A stretch of 64,000 nt of DNA from Actinomycetota bacterium (GTDB lineage Bacteria; Actinomycetota; Actinomycetes; Nanopelagicales; Nanopelagicaceae). The stretch is taken from NCBI GenBank assembly GCA_947450545.1, contig CANFVU010000001.1, forward strand, positions 1-64,000. The letters run 5' to 3'. The notes beneath the pieces are model-generated. The model saw only the letters and a list, made by a program, of their open reading frames with translations, searched no databases and had not been told where the DNA came from. Below, piece after piece: positions 29,719 through 40,367 of the stretch. The number at the start of each line of letters is the position of its first letter. Positions within the stretch are counted from its first letter, which is position 1. A program made the translations under genes and the position numbers.

Positions 29719-32700
29719 ATGCCAGTGTCGGCAATCGATCCAGCTGCAGGCGACAAGAGCCCTGCGAATCACTTTGGTGGCTCATTTGGTCCCAATGAGT
29801 GGTTAGTCGATGAGATGTACCAGCGTTTTCTCGCAGATCCCAATTCGGTTGATCCTGCGTGGCATGAATTTTTTGCAGATTATGTAACACCTTCGCGCGC
29901 AGCGTCTAGTGCACCACTTGCTTCCGCTCCACGTGGAGGAACTCCCCCGCTTCCAAAAGCTGCAGCCAAAGCCGAATCAAAAGTAGAACAAAAGGCAGAA
30001 GTGAAACCGGCACAAGTGGCGCAACCTATTTCTCCTGTTGCTCCTATTGCTCCTGTTACTCCTGCTCCACAACCACAAGAAACGGTGGCACCTCACGTGA
30101 CAACTCCACATCAAACTCCTGCGGATCCAGTTGTGAAACCAATTCCAACTCTCGTCACTCCAGGAGCTTCATCTGCAGAGCCAATCCGTGGAGTCGCTGC
30201 GCGCGTAGTGCAAAGCATGGAAGCTTCGCTCACAGTTCCAACAGCAACATCTGTTCGCGCTGTTCCTGCAAAACTTATGATCGACAACAGAACCGTGATC
30301 AACAATCACCTTCGTCGTTCTCGCGGCGGCAAAGTTTCATTTACTCACATCATCGGCTACGCAATGATCAAAGCAATGCGTCAAATGCCAGAGATGAACG
30401 CATTCTTCACCGAAGTTGATGGCAAGCCAGCTCTGGGAAAACCAGAACATATTAATTTGGGTATTGCTATCGATATGGCAAAACCGAATGGTGAGCGCCA
30501 ACTACTCGTTCCTTCTATTAAAGGTTGTGAAAGTTTAGATTTCGGCCAATTCTGGGCTTCGTATGAAGACACCGTTCGCAAAGCACGTAATGGCCAGCTG
30601 ACAGTTGAAGATTTTGCTGGAACCACAGTTTCACTTACCAACCCAGGAACAATCGGAACAGTTCACTCTGTGCCTCGTCTTGTCCAAGGACAAGGCCTCA
30701 TTCTTGGCGTCGGAGCTATGGATTACCCTGCAGAATTCCAAGGTGCATCAGAAGAGACGCTCACAAACCTTGCTGTAAGCAAAGTTGTCACGCTGACAAG
30801 CACATACGATCACCGCATCATTCAAGGTGCAACATCAGGTGATTTCTTACGCCGCATTCATGCAATTTTGCTCGGTGAAGATAACTTCTATGACGAGATT
30901 TTTGCAGCACTTCGCGTGCCTTACGTTCCCATTCGTTGGACTCAAGATATTCAATTCTCCAAAGATGACCAGATCTCCAAAGAGACTCGTGTGCAGGAAT
31001 TGATTCGTGCATATCGAACCAACGGCCACCTCATGGCAGATATCGATCCGCTCACCTACGAGCAGCGCTACCACGCAGATCTCGACGTTTTAAATCATGG
31101 CTTAACTTTGTGGGATCTTGACCGTGAATTCCCAACCGGCGGATTTGGTGGAAAACCATTTCTTCCGCTTCGCAAAATTCTTGGACGTTTACGTGATTCG
31201 TATTGCCGCACCATCGGCGTTGAATACATGTATATGGAAAATCCTGAAGAACGTGCATGGATTCAGGAACATGTTGAGTCTGGGGCAACCCAAACTCCTC
31301 GCGAGGAGCAACTTCGTATTTTGCGCAAACTCAATAGCGCTGAAGCGTTCGAAGCGTTCCTTCACACAAAATATGTTGGCCAAAAGCGTTTCTCACTCGA
31401 AGGCGGAGAATCTGTTATCCCGCTTCTCGATGCAATTATCGCCGATGCTGCCGATCAGAAACTGGATGAAGTATGTATTGGAATGTCCCACCGTGGGCGT
31501 CTCAATGTTTTAGCAAATATTGCTGGAAAGAATATTGGCCAAATCTTCCAAGAATTTGAAGGCCACTATCACGACAACCAAGTTCAAGGTTCGGGAGACG
31601 TTAAATATCACCTTGGAACACAAGGAACATTTACATCACCTTCTGGCGCGCAGACTAAGGTCTATCTCGCTGCCAATCCATCTCACTTGGAAGCTGTAAA
31701 TCCAGTACTTGAAGGCATTGTTCGCGCAAAGCAAGATCGACTCAACATCAAAGAGGCGTACACAGTTATGCCGATTTTGGTGCACGGCGACGCTGCATTT
31801 GCGGGCCAAGGCATTGTCTCCGAAACTTTGAGCCTCTCACTTCTTAAGGGTTATCGCGTTGGCGGAACAATTCACGTGGTGATCAATAACCAAGTTGGAT
31901 TTACAACCTCACCAGAATTCTCTCGCTCTTCACGTTACTCAACAGATATCGCCAAGATGATTCAGGCGCCTGTCTTCCACGTGAACGGTGATGATCCTGA
32001 ATCTGTAGTTCGCGTTGCACGACTTGCTTTTGCATATCGCCAAGCATTTAAGAAAGATGTTGTCATTGATCTTGTTTGCTACCGCTTACGTGGACACAAC
32101 GAGGGTGATGAGCCAAGCTTCACTCAGCCACAGATGTACAAACTCATCGAAGCTAAACGCAGCACTCGCAAGCTTTATACAGAAGCGCTTATCGGTCGCG
32201 GTGATATCACCGTTGAAGAAGCAGAAGAAGTTCTTCGCGATTACCAAGCTCAACTTGATGGCGCTTTTGGCGCTGCTCACAATGTTCATCCTGAAACGGA
32301 TCCAAACTTCGTTGAGCCAATGCCACCAGAAGCTAATGAGATTAATACCGCTGTCGATGAAGCAACACTTCGTAAGATTGCTGCAACGCAAATTGCAACG
32401 CCTGAAGGATTTGCAATTCATCCAAAGCTTGCTCCACAGCTCGCAAAGCGCAACGAGATGCTCAATGATGGAACAGTAGATTGGTCAACGGGAGAAATGT
32501 TCGCATTTGGTTCGTTGCTTCTCGAAGGACATCCAATTCGTATGGCTGGACAAGATGTGCGCCGCGGAACATTCTCAAATCGTCACGCAGTCATCATTGA
32601 CCAGAACAATGGATCTACATGGACTCCACTTCAAGGTCTGATCGATAACAGCAATCAATTCTTTATCTTTGACTCACTTCTCTCAGAATATGCAGCTCTA

Positions 32701-33489
32701 GGCTTTGAATATGGCTATTCCGTAGAGCGTCCAGAAGCTCTCACGATCTGGGAAGCACAATTTGGTGACTTCGCTAATGGTGCGCAGACCATCATCGATG
32801 AATTCATTTCATCCTCACTTCAAAAGTGGGGTGAGCGCTCAGGCGTTGTAATGCTTCTGCCTCATGGTTATGAAGGTCAAGGTCCAGATCACTCATCAGC
32901 GCGTATTGAACGCTTCCTCACTCTTGCTGCTGAACAGAACATGACTATCGCTCAGCCTTCAACCCCCGCTCAATATTTCCATTTGCTTCGTTGGCACATG
33001 AAGAACAGCGCACGTCGCCCACTCATTGTCTTTGAACCAAAGTCAATGCTCCGTCTCAAAGCTGCAGCATCTGGATTGAACGATTTCACAAGCGGACATT
33101 TCCGCCCTGTCATGTCAGATCCAACTGTTAACAATGCAACTCGCGTTATTTTCTGCTCAGGTAAGGTCTATTACGATCTTGTCGCTGAACGTGAAAAACT
33201 CGGTGAACACACAACTGCGATTGTTCGTGTTGAATTGCTCTATCCGCTTCCCGTTGACGAAATTCTTGAAGAAGCTAATAAGCATCCTCAAGCGAATTTG
33301 TTGTGGGTACAAGATGAACCTGCAAACCAAGGTCCTTATCCTTACATTGCAGCTCGCACACTTGCATCTCTCAATGGTCGAACACTTCGCAGAATTTCAC
33401 GTCGTGCGACAGCAAGCCCAGCAACAGGAAGTCATCACCTCCACGAAGAAGAGCAACGCGCTCTTATTGTGGAAGCATTTACGCGCTAA
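29719..33489 (+). CDS. kgd: Multifunctional 2-oxoglutarate dehydrogenase E1/decarboxylase fused to E2-like domain (KGD)
   Basis: E2 catalytic-like N-terminal domain fused to OGDH E1 (MSHRGRLNVLANI, ENPEERAWIQEH). Start moved to ATG 29719, which has an aaaggag RBS. Confidence 0.94.
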   Translation: MPVSAIDPAAGDKSPANHFGGSFGPNEWLVDEMYQRFLADPNSVDPAWHEFFADYVTPSRAASSAPLASAPRGGTPPLPKAAAKAESKVEQKAEVKPAQVAQPISPVAPIAPVTPAPQPQETVAPHVTTPHQTPADPVVKPIPTLVTPGASSAEPIRGVAARVVQSMEASLTVPTATSVRAVPAKLMIDNRTVINNHLRRSRGGKVSFTHIIGYAMIKAMRQMPEMNAFFTEVDGKPALGKPEHINLGIAIDMAKPNGERQLLVPSIKGCESLDFGQFWASYEDTVRKARNGQLTVEDFAGTTVSLTNPGTIGTVHSVPRLVQGQGLILGVGAMDYPAEFQGASEETLTNLAVSKVVTLTSTYDHRIIQGATSGDFLRRIHAILLGEDNFYDEIFAALRVPYVPIRWTQDIQFSKDDQISKETRVQELIRAYRTNGHLMADIDPLTYEQRYHADLDVLNHGLTLWDLDREFPTGGFGGKPFLPLRKILGRLRDSYCRTIGVEYMYMENPEERAWIQEHVESGATQTPREEQLRILRKLNSAEAFEAFLHTKYVGQKRFSLEGGESVIPLLDAIIADAADQKLDEVCIGMSHRGRLNVLANIAGKNIGQIFQEFEGHYHDNQVQGSGDVKYHLGTQGTFTSPSGAQTKVYLAANPSHLEAVNPVLEGIVRAKQDRLNIKEAYTVMPILVHGDAAFAGQGIVSETLSLSLLKGYRVGGTIHVVINNQVGFTTSPEFSRSSRYSTDIAKMIQAPVFHVNGDDPESVVRVARLAFAYRQAFKKDVVIDLVCYRLRGHNEGDEPSFTQPQMYKLIEAKRSTRKLYTEALIGRGDITVEEAEEVLRDYQAQLDGAFGAAHNVHPETDPNFVEPMPPEANEINTAVDEATLRKIAATQIATPEGFAIHPKLAPQLAKRNEMLNDGTVDWSTGEMFAFGSLLLEGHPIRMAGQDVRRGTFSNRHAVIIDQNNGSTWTPLQGLIDNSNQFFIFDSLLSEYAALGFEYGYSVERPEALTIWEAQFGDFANGAQTIIDEFISSSLQKWGERSGVVMLLPHGYEGQGPDHSSARIERFLTLAAEQNMTIAQPSTPAQYFHLLRWHMKNSARRPLIVFEPKSMLRLKAAASGLNDFTSGHFRPVMSDPTVNNATRVIFCSGKVYYDLVAEREKLGEHTTAIVRVELLYPLPVDEILEEANKHPQANLLWVQDEPANQGPYPYIAARTLASLNGRTLRRISRRATASPATGSHHLHEEEQRALIVEAFTR

Positions 33490-33504
33490 TAACTTTCGCG
33501 TTTA

Positions 33505-33843
33505 TTATTTCCTGAAAGCAACTGCAACGATTTCGTGCGCTTGCAAAAATCCCCATGTGCGCGAGTCGGTCGATGCTTCAAGGTTGTCACCTTCGACCCA
33601 GATTCCTTCATCGCTCACTCGTGTAACTCGCTTAATAAAGAAGATTCCGGGATAACTGTCGCGTACAACTAAAACAATCTTTCCCACCAATGTATGTGGG
33701 TCTGAGCCTGCTTTTGGGGCTCCTTGAAAGAGCAGAATCCGCCCATCTTTGAATTTTGGAAGCATCGAATTTCCAGAAATCTTTACCCGACGAAGCGGCA
33801 ATCTGATTGGCGAGAGGCTCATTTGTGGCTCCATTCTGAGCAA
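33505..33843 (-). CDS. sodX: S26-family nickel SOD maturation protease (SodX-like)
   Basis: KISGNSMLPKFKDGRILLF and FIKRVTRV (Ser/Lys dyad), divergent from sodN. Confidence 0.78.
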   Translation of the reverse strand: MLRMEPQMSLSPIRLPLRRVKISGNSMLPKFKDGRILLFQGAPKAGSDPHTLVGKIVLVVRDSYPGIFFIKRVTRVSDEGIWVEGDNLEASTDSRTWGFLQAHEIVAVAFRK

Positions 33844-33959
33844 ATTCGAATTCCATTCGACTTTGGCCTGGGGGAAGTAAGCGTAGTACCCTCACATCTG
33901 TAGGGCATCTTTAGGACGTCTACCCGTTTTGTTCTATCCAATATCTAAAGGAGAGATCC

Positions 33960-34355
33960 ATGAAGTTTTTTGAGAAGACAGTCGTAGCTCTTGCACACTG
34001 CGACCTTCCATGTGGCGTTTATGATCCAGCTCAAGCAAAGCTTGAAGCTCAATCTGTTAAAGCAGCGATGGAGAAGTATGCAGCATCAACCGATGCTGAT
34101 TTCAAATCTCGCGCAGTTGCAGTGAAGGAAGAGCGTTCAGAGATGGTCAAGCATCACCTCTGGGTTTTGTGGACTGATTACTTCAAGCCAAACCATTTTG
34201 AGGCATACCCACAGCTTCACGTTCTCTTCAATGAGGCAACAAAGCTTGCTGGTGCTGGTGGCACAAAGGGAACAAACGATGTTGCTGTTGCTGAAAAGCT
34301 TCTTGCAAAGATCGAAGAAATCTCAGAGATCTTCTGGGCTACAAAGAAGGCTTAA
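33960..34355 (+). CDS. sodN: Nickel superoxide dismutase
   Basis: HCDLPCGVYDPAQAKLEA Ni-hook after a short leader MKFFEKTVVALA. Confidence 0.96.
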   Translation: MKFFEKTVVALAHCDLPCGVYDPAQAKLEAQSVKAAMEKYAASTDADFKSRAVAVKEERSEMVKHHLWVLWTDYFKPNHFEAYPQLHVLFNEATKLAGAGGTKGTNDVAVAEKLLAKIEEISEIFWATKKA

Positions 34356-34364
34356 TTCAGAAAA

Positions 34365-34769
34365 CTATTCTGAAGTAATTCTCTCGGCCGCGATGCGCGC
34401 CATATAAGAGACACGATCTACCAATCGCCGCTGCACTTCTGCAGTGGCGATTGTTTTATTGAAATGCGTCACTTCTGCTTCAAAAGTAAAAATATCTTCT
34501 TCAATGTTGATACATCGCGCATTGGCGCGCAACTCCTCGCCAACTGTCACCGTAGTTTCGATATTGAGAGTGAAAGTCGCAGTCTGAGTCGTCTCTCCTA
34601 ATTCCAAGAGATCGATAATTGCTGAACTACAGGCACTTTCAATGACATTCAGAACGGCCGTCGAGGAGACCACAGAAAGGTCATTGATTCCCATCGCAAC
34701 CGAGGTGTCGCCGGGACGGACAGACATAGAGGCCATACCCACGCATCCAAGCGCTGCCTCGAAGTCCAT
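34365..34769 (-). CDS. Hotdog-fold thioesterase-like protein
   Basis: MGINDLSVVSSTAVLNVIESACSSAIID...VGEELRANARC pattern. Confidence 0.6.
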   Translation of the reverse strand: MDFEAALGCVGMASMSVRPGDTSVAMGINDLSVVSSTAVLNVIESACSSAIIDLLELGETTQTATFTLNIETTVTVGEELRANARCINIEEDIFTFEAEVTHFNKTIATAEVQRRLVDRVSYMARIAAERITSE

Positions 34770-34778
34770 GTAGGAAAC

Positions 34779-34886
34779 TTACTCTTCTTCCACCTCAAAA
34801 TGGTGCGTGATTTCGGTAGTTTCGATATCAATACGAGTCTCGATGCCATCTACTGTGAATTCTGTTCGACTAAATTGCGTAACCAC
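34779..34886 (-). CDS. Small 35-aa protein downstream of rsrA
   Basis: GTG start abutting the rsrA stop; MVTQFSRTEFTVDGIETRIDIETTEITHHFEVEEE; absent from the ORF track. Confidence 0.45.
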   Translation of the reverse strand: MVTQFSRTEFTVDGIETRIDIETTEITHHFEVEEE

Positions 34887-35198
34887 CTAAGTCGCAAATG
34901 GTGATGGCATACCGAAAAATTGGGCTTGCATTTGCTGGGCCAAGTGCGTTGTTTGATTGAGAATCTTCTCGTGCAGTGAATCAGGCGCTTCTTCTGCGCA
35001 AGATTCAGAGAGGAGTGATCGCAACTTTTCAAGCACGAGCTGCTCGTGAGTGAGCTCTTGCTGGCATGGTGGACACTCTTGGAAATGAACTTCTATTTGA
35101 TGTACTTGGTTCTGATCTTCAATCTCATGATCAATAAAGAGAACGAGAGAGTGAAGAACTTCATTGCATGGAAGTTCATGTGGGTTGCCGCAACTCAT
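34887..35198 (-). CDS. rsrA: Zinc-containing anti-sigma factor (RsrA-like)
   Basis: [12 protein letters not shown] (HxxxCxxC), overlaps the sigma factor gene. Confidence 0.87.
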   Translation of the reverse strand: MSCGNPHELPCNEVLHSLVLFIDHEIEDQNQVHQIEVHFQECPPCQQELTHEQLVLEKLRSLLSESCAEEAPDSLHEKILNQTTHLAQQMQAQFFGMPSPFAT

Positions 35199-35878
35199 CG
35201 TTCGCCCCCTTTCACAAATCCGCGATCTTTTGCGTAATCGGCAAGAGATTCACGAAGCAACTTACGTCCTCTATGCAGACGAGACATCACAGTTCCAGTA
35301 GGAGCCCCGACAATGTCAGCTATGTCTTTATACGAAAACCCTTCAACGTCAGCCAGATACACGGCCATGCGAAATTCTTCAGGCATATCTGCAAGCGCTT
35401 GCTTGATATCTACATCAGCGATATTTTCTAAAACTTCATCTTCAGCGCTCTTACCCTGATCGCTTGTATGTGATGCAGCATCGTAAAGCTGCCAATCTTC
35501 AACTTCTCCCCCACCAGATTGGAGTGGGCGACGTTGGTCTTTACGGTAATTATTGATAAAAGTAGTTGTGAGAATTCGATAGAGCCATGCTTTGAGATTT
35601 GTTCCCTCTTCAAATTGATGAAAAGAAACAAAGGCTTTTGCATACGTATCCTGGACGAGATCTTCAGCATCGCTCGGATTCTTTGTGTAGCGCATTGCAG
35701 CGGCATACAGTTGATTTGTATATTGAAAAGCATCGCGTTCAAAACGTTCTTTGCGCTGCACAACAGATTCATGGCCAGCAGCAATCGCAACGCTACTCTT
35801 GCTCGCGGTCGCGATCTCGTTGGACGGAACTTTCTTCATCGTCATTAAGGCTACAGCCATACTCTGAGAACCAGCCAA
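35195..35878 (-). CDS. sigR: ECF sigma factor SigR/SigH-like
   Basis: [61 protein letters not shown]. Confidence 0.93.
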   Translation of the reverse strand: MAGSQSMAVALMTMKKVPSNEIATASKSSVAIAAGHESVVQRKERFERDAFQYTNQLYAAAMRYTKNPSDAEDLVQDTYAKAFVSFHQFEEGTNLKAWLYRILTTTFINNYRKDQRRPLQSGGGEVEDWQLYDAASHTSDQGKSAEDEVLENIADVDIKQALADMPEEFRMAVYLADVEGFSYKDIADIVGAPTGTVMSRLHRGRKLLRESLADYAKDRGFVKGGER

Positions 35879-35925
35879 ACGCCCCCTTTATTCCTGAAAC
35901 TCCCGCAGTCTGGCCGGTTGATCGA

Positions 35926-36654
35926 CTAAAAGAGCGTCTCAGGCTCTCCGAGTTCGATTGGCGCAGTCAACTGAGCCCCGTTATTTCGCACCACATTAAC
36001 TTCGCGCCCCACAGGATGCGCCTCTAAGCCTTGGGCTGGCGAATCAACCTCCATCAAAGAGCGAATCTCTTTTACATCGGTGAGCTCTCTATTCATCCAC
36101 ACATCCCACCGATCGCGAGGCAAAAACACTGGCATGCGATGATGAATTTCGGCTAATGGTGAGACGGCTTCGCGTGTAATGATTGCGGCGCTCTCCCGAA
36201 TTTCTCCCGTTGGAGAAACCCAGCGATCCCAAATACCTGCAAACGCGAGAGTTTTTTTATCGCTACGAGAAATGTAGAACGGTTGTTTTGCTGGTGCACC
36301 TAATTCAGTTGCCCATTCGTAATACCCGTCTGCAGGAATAAGACATCGACGAGATCTAAATGCGTTTCGAAAAGTAGGTTTCTCATCAATGGATTCACTT
36401 CGCGCATTAATCGCAATCGATTGTGATTTCACTGCATCGTTTTCGTTCTTACTCCACGGTGCAATGAGCCCCCAAGAGACTGTCGTGAGTTCACGATTCT
36501 GCTCACTGTTGTGGCGCACGAGATATATTTCTTTTGTCGGAGCTATATTCCAATCGGCAGGAAGAATGGATTGACGCAAGGATTCACCAGTGTGGATTTC
36601 AAACTCTTCAATCAGTTCAGCGGGGAGCTTGCTCAAGGCATATCGTCCGCACAT
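35926..36654 (-). CDS. SRAP/HMCES (YedK) family protein
   Basis: MCGRYALSKLPAELIEEF; RRCLIPADGYYEW; IHHRMPVFL. Confidence 0.94.
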   Translation of the reverse strand: MCGRYALSKLPAELIEEFEIHTGESLRQSILPADWNIAPTKEIYLVRHNSEQNRELTTVSWGLIAPWSKNENDAVKSQSIAINARSESIDEKPTFRNAFRSRRCLIPADGYYEWATELGAPAKQPFYISRSDKKTLAFAGIWDRWVSPTGEIRESAAIITREAVSPLAEIHHRMPVFLPRDRWDVWMNRELTDVKEIRSLMEVDSPAQGLEAHPVGREVNVVRNNGAQLTAPIELGEPETLF

Positions 36655-36728
36655 GCAGCAAGATTAACAAGGCTGAGCAGGTTATTGAGGTTCTCGAGAG
36701 CATGCACGTCTGCGTTAGGATTAGCCAT

Positions 36729-38039
36729 ATGACACTTTCGTCGGAATTATGGAGCGCTCCTTATCGTGGGCTTGAGCCGGTGCGCTCTCGCATCACGATT
36801 CCTGGTTCCAAATCCGTAACGAATCGAGCGTTGATTCTCGCTGCTCTTGCCGATACGCCTTCTCTACTCCGCAAGCCACTTCACTCACGCGATTCCGCCT
36901 TGATGATTGGCGGACTTAAAGCTCTTGGTATTGGAATTATTCAAGCGCCTAATGGGGATTTGCTCGTTCATCCCGCTCCTATGTTTGGGCCAGCCCATAT
37001 TGATGTTGGAAACGCTGGAACAGTAATGCGCTTTCTCCCGCCACTTGCTGCGATGGCTAAGGGGCTCATTCATTTCGATGGAGATCCTCGCTCTCACGAA
37101 CGGCCACTTGGTCCGGTCATTGCTGCGATGGAATCACTCGGTATTTCTATCGAACATGGCAATCGATATTCACTTCCTATGACGATCAATGCAAACGGAC
37201 AACTTGCTGGTGGTCGCGTAGATGTTGATGCAACGTCGTCGAGCCAATTCGTTTCTGCTCTGTTGTTAGTTGCCCCGGCAATGAAAGAAGGCCTCGTACT
37301 TCGCCATATCGGCTCATCTCTTCCATCAATGCCACATATCGAAATGACAATTCAGATGCTTCGCGAAGTGGGCGTCAGCGTCAAAGTTGTTGAAGTGGAT
37401 GGGCACAAGGAGTGGCATGTGTCGCCCACAACGATGCGCGGCCGCGAGATAACGATTGAGCCAGATCTATCTAACGCAGCACCGTTTATGGGCGCTGCAA
37501 TGATCTGCGGTGGTTCAGTCACTATTACGGATTGGCCAGAATCAACCACGCAACCTGGCGATCAACTTCGCACGATTCTCTCCGATATGGGAGCGCGCGT
37601 TGAATTTGAAAAGAGTTCTTCCGGAAGCAATCTCACAATCTCTGGCGATGGATCGATTCACGGAATTGATGTGGACCTTCACGATGTCGGGGAACTCACT
37701 CCATCTATTGCTGCACTCGCAGTTCTAGCCGATTCCCCTTCCTCGTTACGTGGAATCGGGCATTTACGACTGCACGAAACAGACCGCCTTGCTGCACTTG
37801 CCCGTGAAGTAAACGCACTTGGTGGAAAAGTTGTTGAAGAAGCGACAGCTCTTCACATCACTCCTGCGCCCCTCCATGCAGGTGTTTTTCACACATATGA
37901 AGACCATCGCCTTGCGACTGCTGGCGCAATGATTGGGTTACGTGTGCAAGGAATTGAAGTAGAAAATATTGCAACCACACAAAAGACGCTGCCTGATTTT
38001 CCGGGTGCCTGGGACCATATTTTGCAAGGCAAGCAGTGA
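36729..38039 (+). CDS. aroA: 3-phosphoshikimate 1-carboxyvinyltransferase
   Basis: PGSKSVTNRALILAALA; start moved to ATG 36729 (MTLSSELW). Confidence 0.95.
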   Translation: MTLSSELWSAPYRGLEPVRSRITIPGSKSVTNRALILAALADTPSLLRKPLHSRDSALMIGGLKALGIGIIQAPNGDLLVHPAPMFGPAHIDVGNAGTVMRFLPPLAAMAKGLIHFDGDPRSHERPLGPVIAAMESLGISIEHGNRYSLPMTINANGQLAGGRVDVDATSSSQFVSALLLVAPAMKEGLVLRHIGSSLPSMPHIEMTIQMLREVGVSVKVVEVDGHKEWHVSPTTMRGREITIEPDLSNAAPFMGAAMICGGSVTITDWPESTTQPGDQLRTILSDMGARVEFEKSSSGSNLTISGDGSIHGIDVDLHDVGELTPSIAALAVLADSPSSLRGIGHLRLHETDRLAALAREVNALGGKVVEEATALHITPAPLHAGVFHTYEDHRLATAGAMIGLRVQGIEVENIATTQKTLPDFPGAWDHILQGKQ

Positions 38040-39016
38040 CGGCTCGGTCATATGATGAATCGGATGTTCGCATCCGTCCTTCTCGTAGAACTCGACCTCG
38101 TACAAAAGATCGTCCCGACCATGCCGATGCAGTTGAAGGTCGCGTTATTGCTGTAGATCGCGGCCGCACTACATGCTTAGTACTTGAACACAACAAACCT
38201 GTTACTGCGATGAAAGCTCGCGAGCTTGGACAGAAATCTGTTGTCGTGGGTGATTTAGTTTCACTCGTCGGCGATATTTCCGGAACTGAAGGTTCGCTCT
38301 GCAGAATTGTTTCCGTTTCTGCGCGATCCAATGTTTTGACGCGGACCGTGGATGATGCGGCCCAATTTGAACGAATGATTGTCTCTAACGTCGATCAAAT
38401 TGCCATTGTCATCGCAGCTGCAGATCCTGAACCTCGACACGGTTTTGTGGATCGCGCTCTTGTTGTTGCATTTGATCAAGGAATTGCGCCGCTCATCATT
38501 GTCACCAAGTGCGATTTAGCTAATCCTTCAGAATTCCTCGCTCCATACGCCACCCTCAATGTTCCCTCAATTCAAATTCAACGGGGTGCTGATTTAACCG
38601 CACTGAAGAAATTGCTTGAAGGAAAGAGAACTGTTCTGCTTGGGCACTCTGGCGTTGGTAAATCCACTCTCGTGAACGCTCTCGTTGGAGATGATGTTCG
38701 AGCAACTGGAGATGTGAATACAACCACGGGACGAGGTCGCCACACCTCATCAAGCGCCGTTGCACTGTCTCTTGATTCTCACCCTCATGACCAAGGCACA
38801 TGGATTATTGATACGCCGGGCGTCCGATCATTTGGTCTCGCACACGTTGAACGCGACCGAGTTATTCGCGCATTCTCTGAATTTACTGAGGCAATCGAAC
38901 ATTGCCCTCGCAATTGCTCGCATGATGAAGCCGATTGCGCGCTCAATCATTGGGATTTCACTGATGAATCTAAAGCCCGCCTTGTGAATCTGCGCGGACT
39001 TCTCGGTGAACGGTAA
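38036..39016 (+). CDS. rsgA: Ribosome small-subunit GTPase RsgA
   Basis: LLGHSGVGKSTLVNAL; circularly permuted GTPase; C-terminal CPRNCSHDEADC zinc site. Confidence 0.93.
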   Translation: MTARSYDESDVRIRPSRRTRPRTKDRPDHADAVEGRVIAVDRGRTTCLVLEHNKPVTAMKARELGQKSVVVGDLVSLVGDISGTEGSLCRIVSVSARSNVLTRTVDDAAQFERMIVSNVDQIAIVIAAADPEPRHGFVDRALVVAFDQGIAPLIIVTKCDLANPSEFLAPYATLNVPSIQIQRGADLTALKKLLEGKRTVLLGHSGVGKSTLVNALVGDDVRATGDVNTTTGRGRHTSSSAVALSLDSHPHDQGTWIIDTPGVRSFGLAHVERDRVIRAFSEFTEAIEHCPRNCSHDEADCALNHWDFTDESKARLVNLRGLLGER

Positions 39017-39025
39017 CCTTCACCC

Positions 39026-39841
39026 GTGACTTCACAATCCCGCGATTATTCTGCAGATTTAGCGCTGGCGCATGCACTTGCTGATGCAGCAGATGCCATT
39101 ACTTTGGCCCGCTTCCAAGCTCATGATTTAGTGATTGAAACGAAACCTGATGCAACTCCGGTAACGGATGCTGATAAAGCAACGGAGAAAGCAATTCGTG
39201 AGATTCTTTCTTCTCAACGTCCCGATGATCTCGTGGTCGGCGAAGAGTTCGGTGCACCAACACCTGAAGCTATTGCCGGTAAGTACTACTGGGTGATTGA
39301 TCCCATCGATGGAACAAAGAATTTTTTGCGTGGAATTCCAGTATGGGCAACTCTGATTGGACTTGTTGCACCTGATAACACTGTCGTTGCAGGAGTTGTC
39401 TCATCCCCTGCTCTTGGACGTCGCTGGAGCGCAGCTCAAGGATTCGGATCTCATGTTCGCACCTTGGGTCAACCTGAAAAATCAATCCATGTATCTGCAG
39501 TCTCGCGCCTAGAAGATGCACAACTTTCATATAGCGATCTGATTGGTTGGGGTGAACGTAAAACCTCAATGCTCAATCTCCAAGAAAAAGTTTGGCGTAC
39601 TCGAGGCATCGGCGATTTCTGGTCACATATGTTGGTTGCCGAAGGCGCTGCAGATATTGCCGCTGAACCAGTTTTAGCTTTGTGGGATATGGCTGCTCTC
39701 GACATTATTGTTCGCGAAGCCGGTGGAATATTCACAAATATCAACGGAGTCGATGGCCCTCACGGTGGAAGTGGAATCTCGAGTAACGGCACGTTACACA
39801 AAGAATTCCTGAACGCACTCAATTCTTCTTTGTCGAAGTAA
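39026..39841 (+). CDS. hisN: Inositol monophosphatase family, histidinol-phosphatase-like
   Basis: DPIDGTKNFLRGIPVWATLIGL; WDMAALDIIVREAGG. Confidence 0.87.
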   Translation: MTSQSRDYSADLALAHALADAADAITLARFQAHDLVIETKPDATPVTDADKATEKAIREILSSQRPDDLVVGEEFGAPTPEAIAGKYYWVIDPIDGTKNFLRGIPVWATLIGLVAPDNTVVAGVVSSPALGRRWSAAQGFGSHVRTLGQPEKSIHVSAVSRLEDAQLSYSDLIGWGERKTSMLNLQEKVWRTRGIGDFWSHMLVAEGAADIAAEPVLALWDMAALDIIVREAGGIFTNINGVDGPHGGSGISSNGTLHKEFLNALNSSLSK

Positions 39842-39855
39842 CGGAGAGATTTTCC

Positions 39856-40362
39856 ATGGGTCTATTTTCAAAGCTATTTAAGCGCAAAAATTCTCCCGCT
39901 CGCAGCAAAGTTGATGCACCTGCACTGGCTGAACATTTCACAATTACTGACCTCGTCGTCGTCCCTGCTCCGCTCGGCAATGTACGTGGCACAACACTGG
40001 ATGAAGCCGTTATCCGTTCTTGCATTGCAGCTGTCCTTAAGAACAACCCCACCAAAGTAAATAACGTCATTATTGATCAAATGAAAGCAACCTACGACTT
40101 TCTCTCAACTGGCTACAGCCACAATACCGAACGCGGATATGCCGCTGTCGTGAGAGACAACTCTGGTGATCATAAAGAATTGCCTATTGATCGACGAGTA
40201 TTGATTGGTAGCGCTGGATATGTCCGGCGTGCCACAACAGATTTACATGCAGATATTTCAGCTCTTGTGAGCCGTGAATTGCCAGTCGATTCCACTCTGC
40301 ATCTAGCCGCTATCGATGGAATTGCTTATGCAGCAATCATCATGAAGCGCGAGATGAAGTAA
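39856..40362 (+). CDS. Hypothetical protein
   Basis: 168-aa ORF filling the gap between hisN and zwf. Confidence 0.6.
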   Translation: MGLFSKLFKRKNSPARSKVDAPALAEHFTITDLVVVPAPLGNVRGTTLDEAVIRSCIAAVLKNNPTKVNNVIIDQMKATYDFLSTGYSHNTERGYAAVVRDNSGDHKELPIDRRVLIGSAGYVRRATTDLHADISALVSRELPVDSTLHLAAIDGIAYAAIIMKREMK

Positions 40363-40367
40363 ATCTC

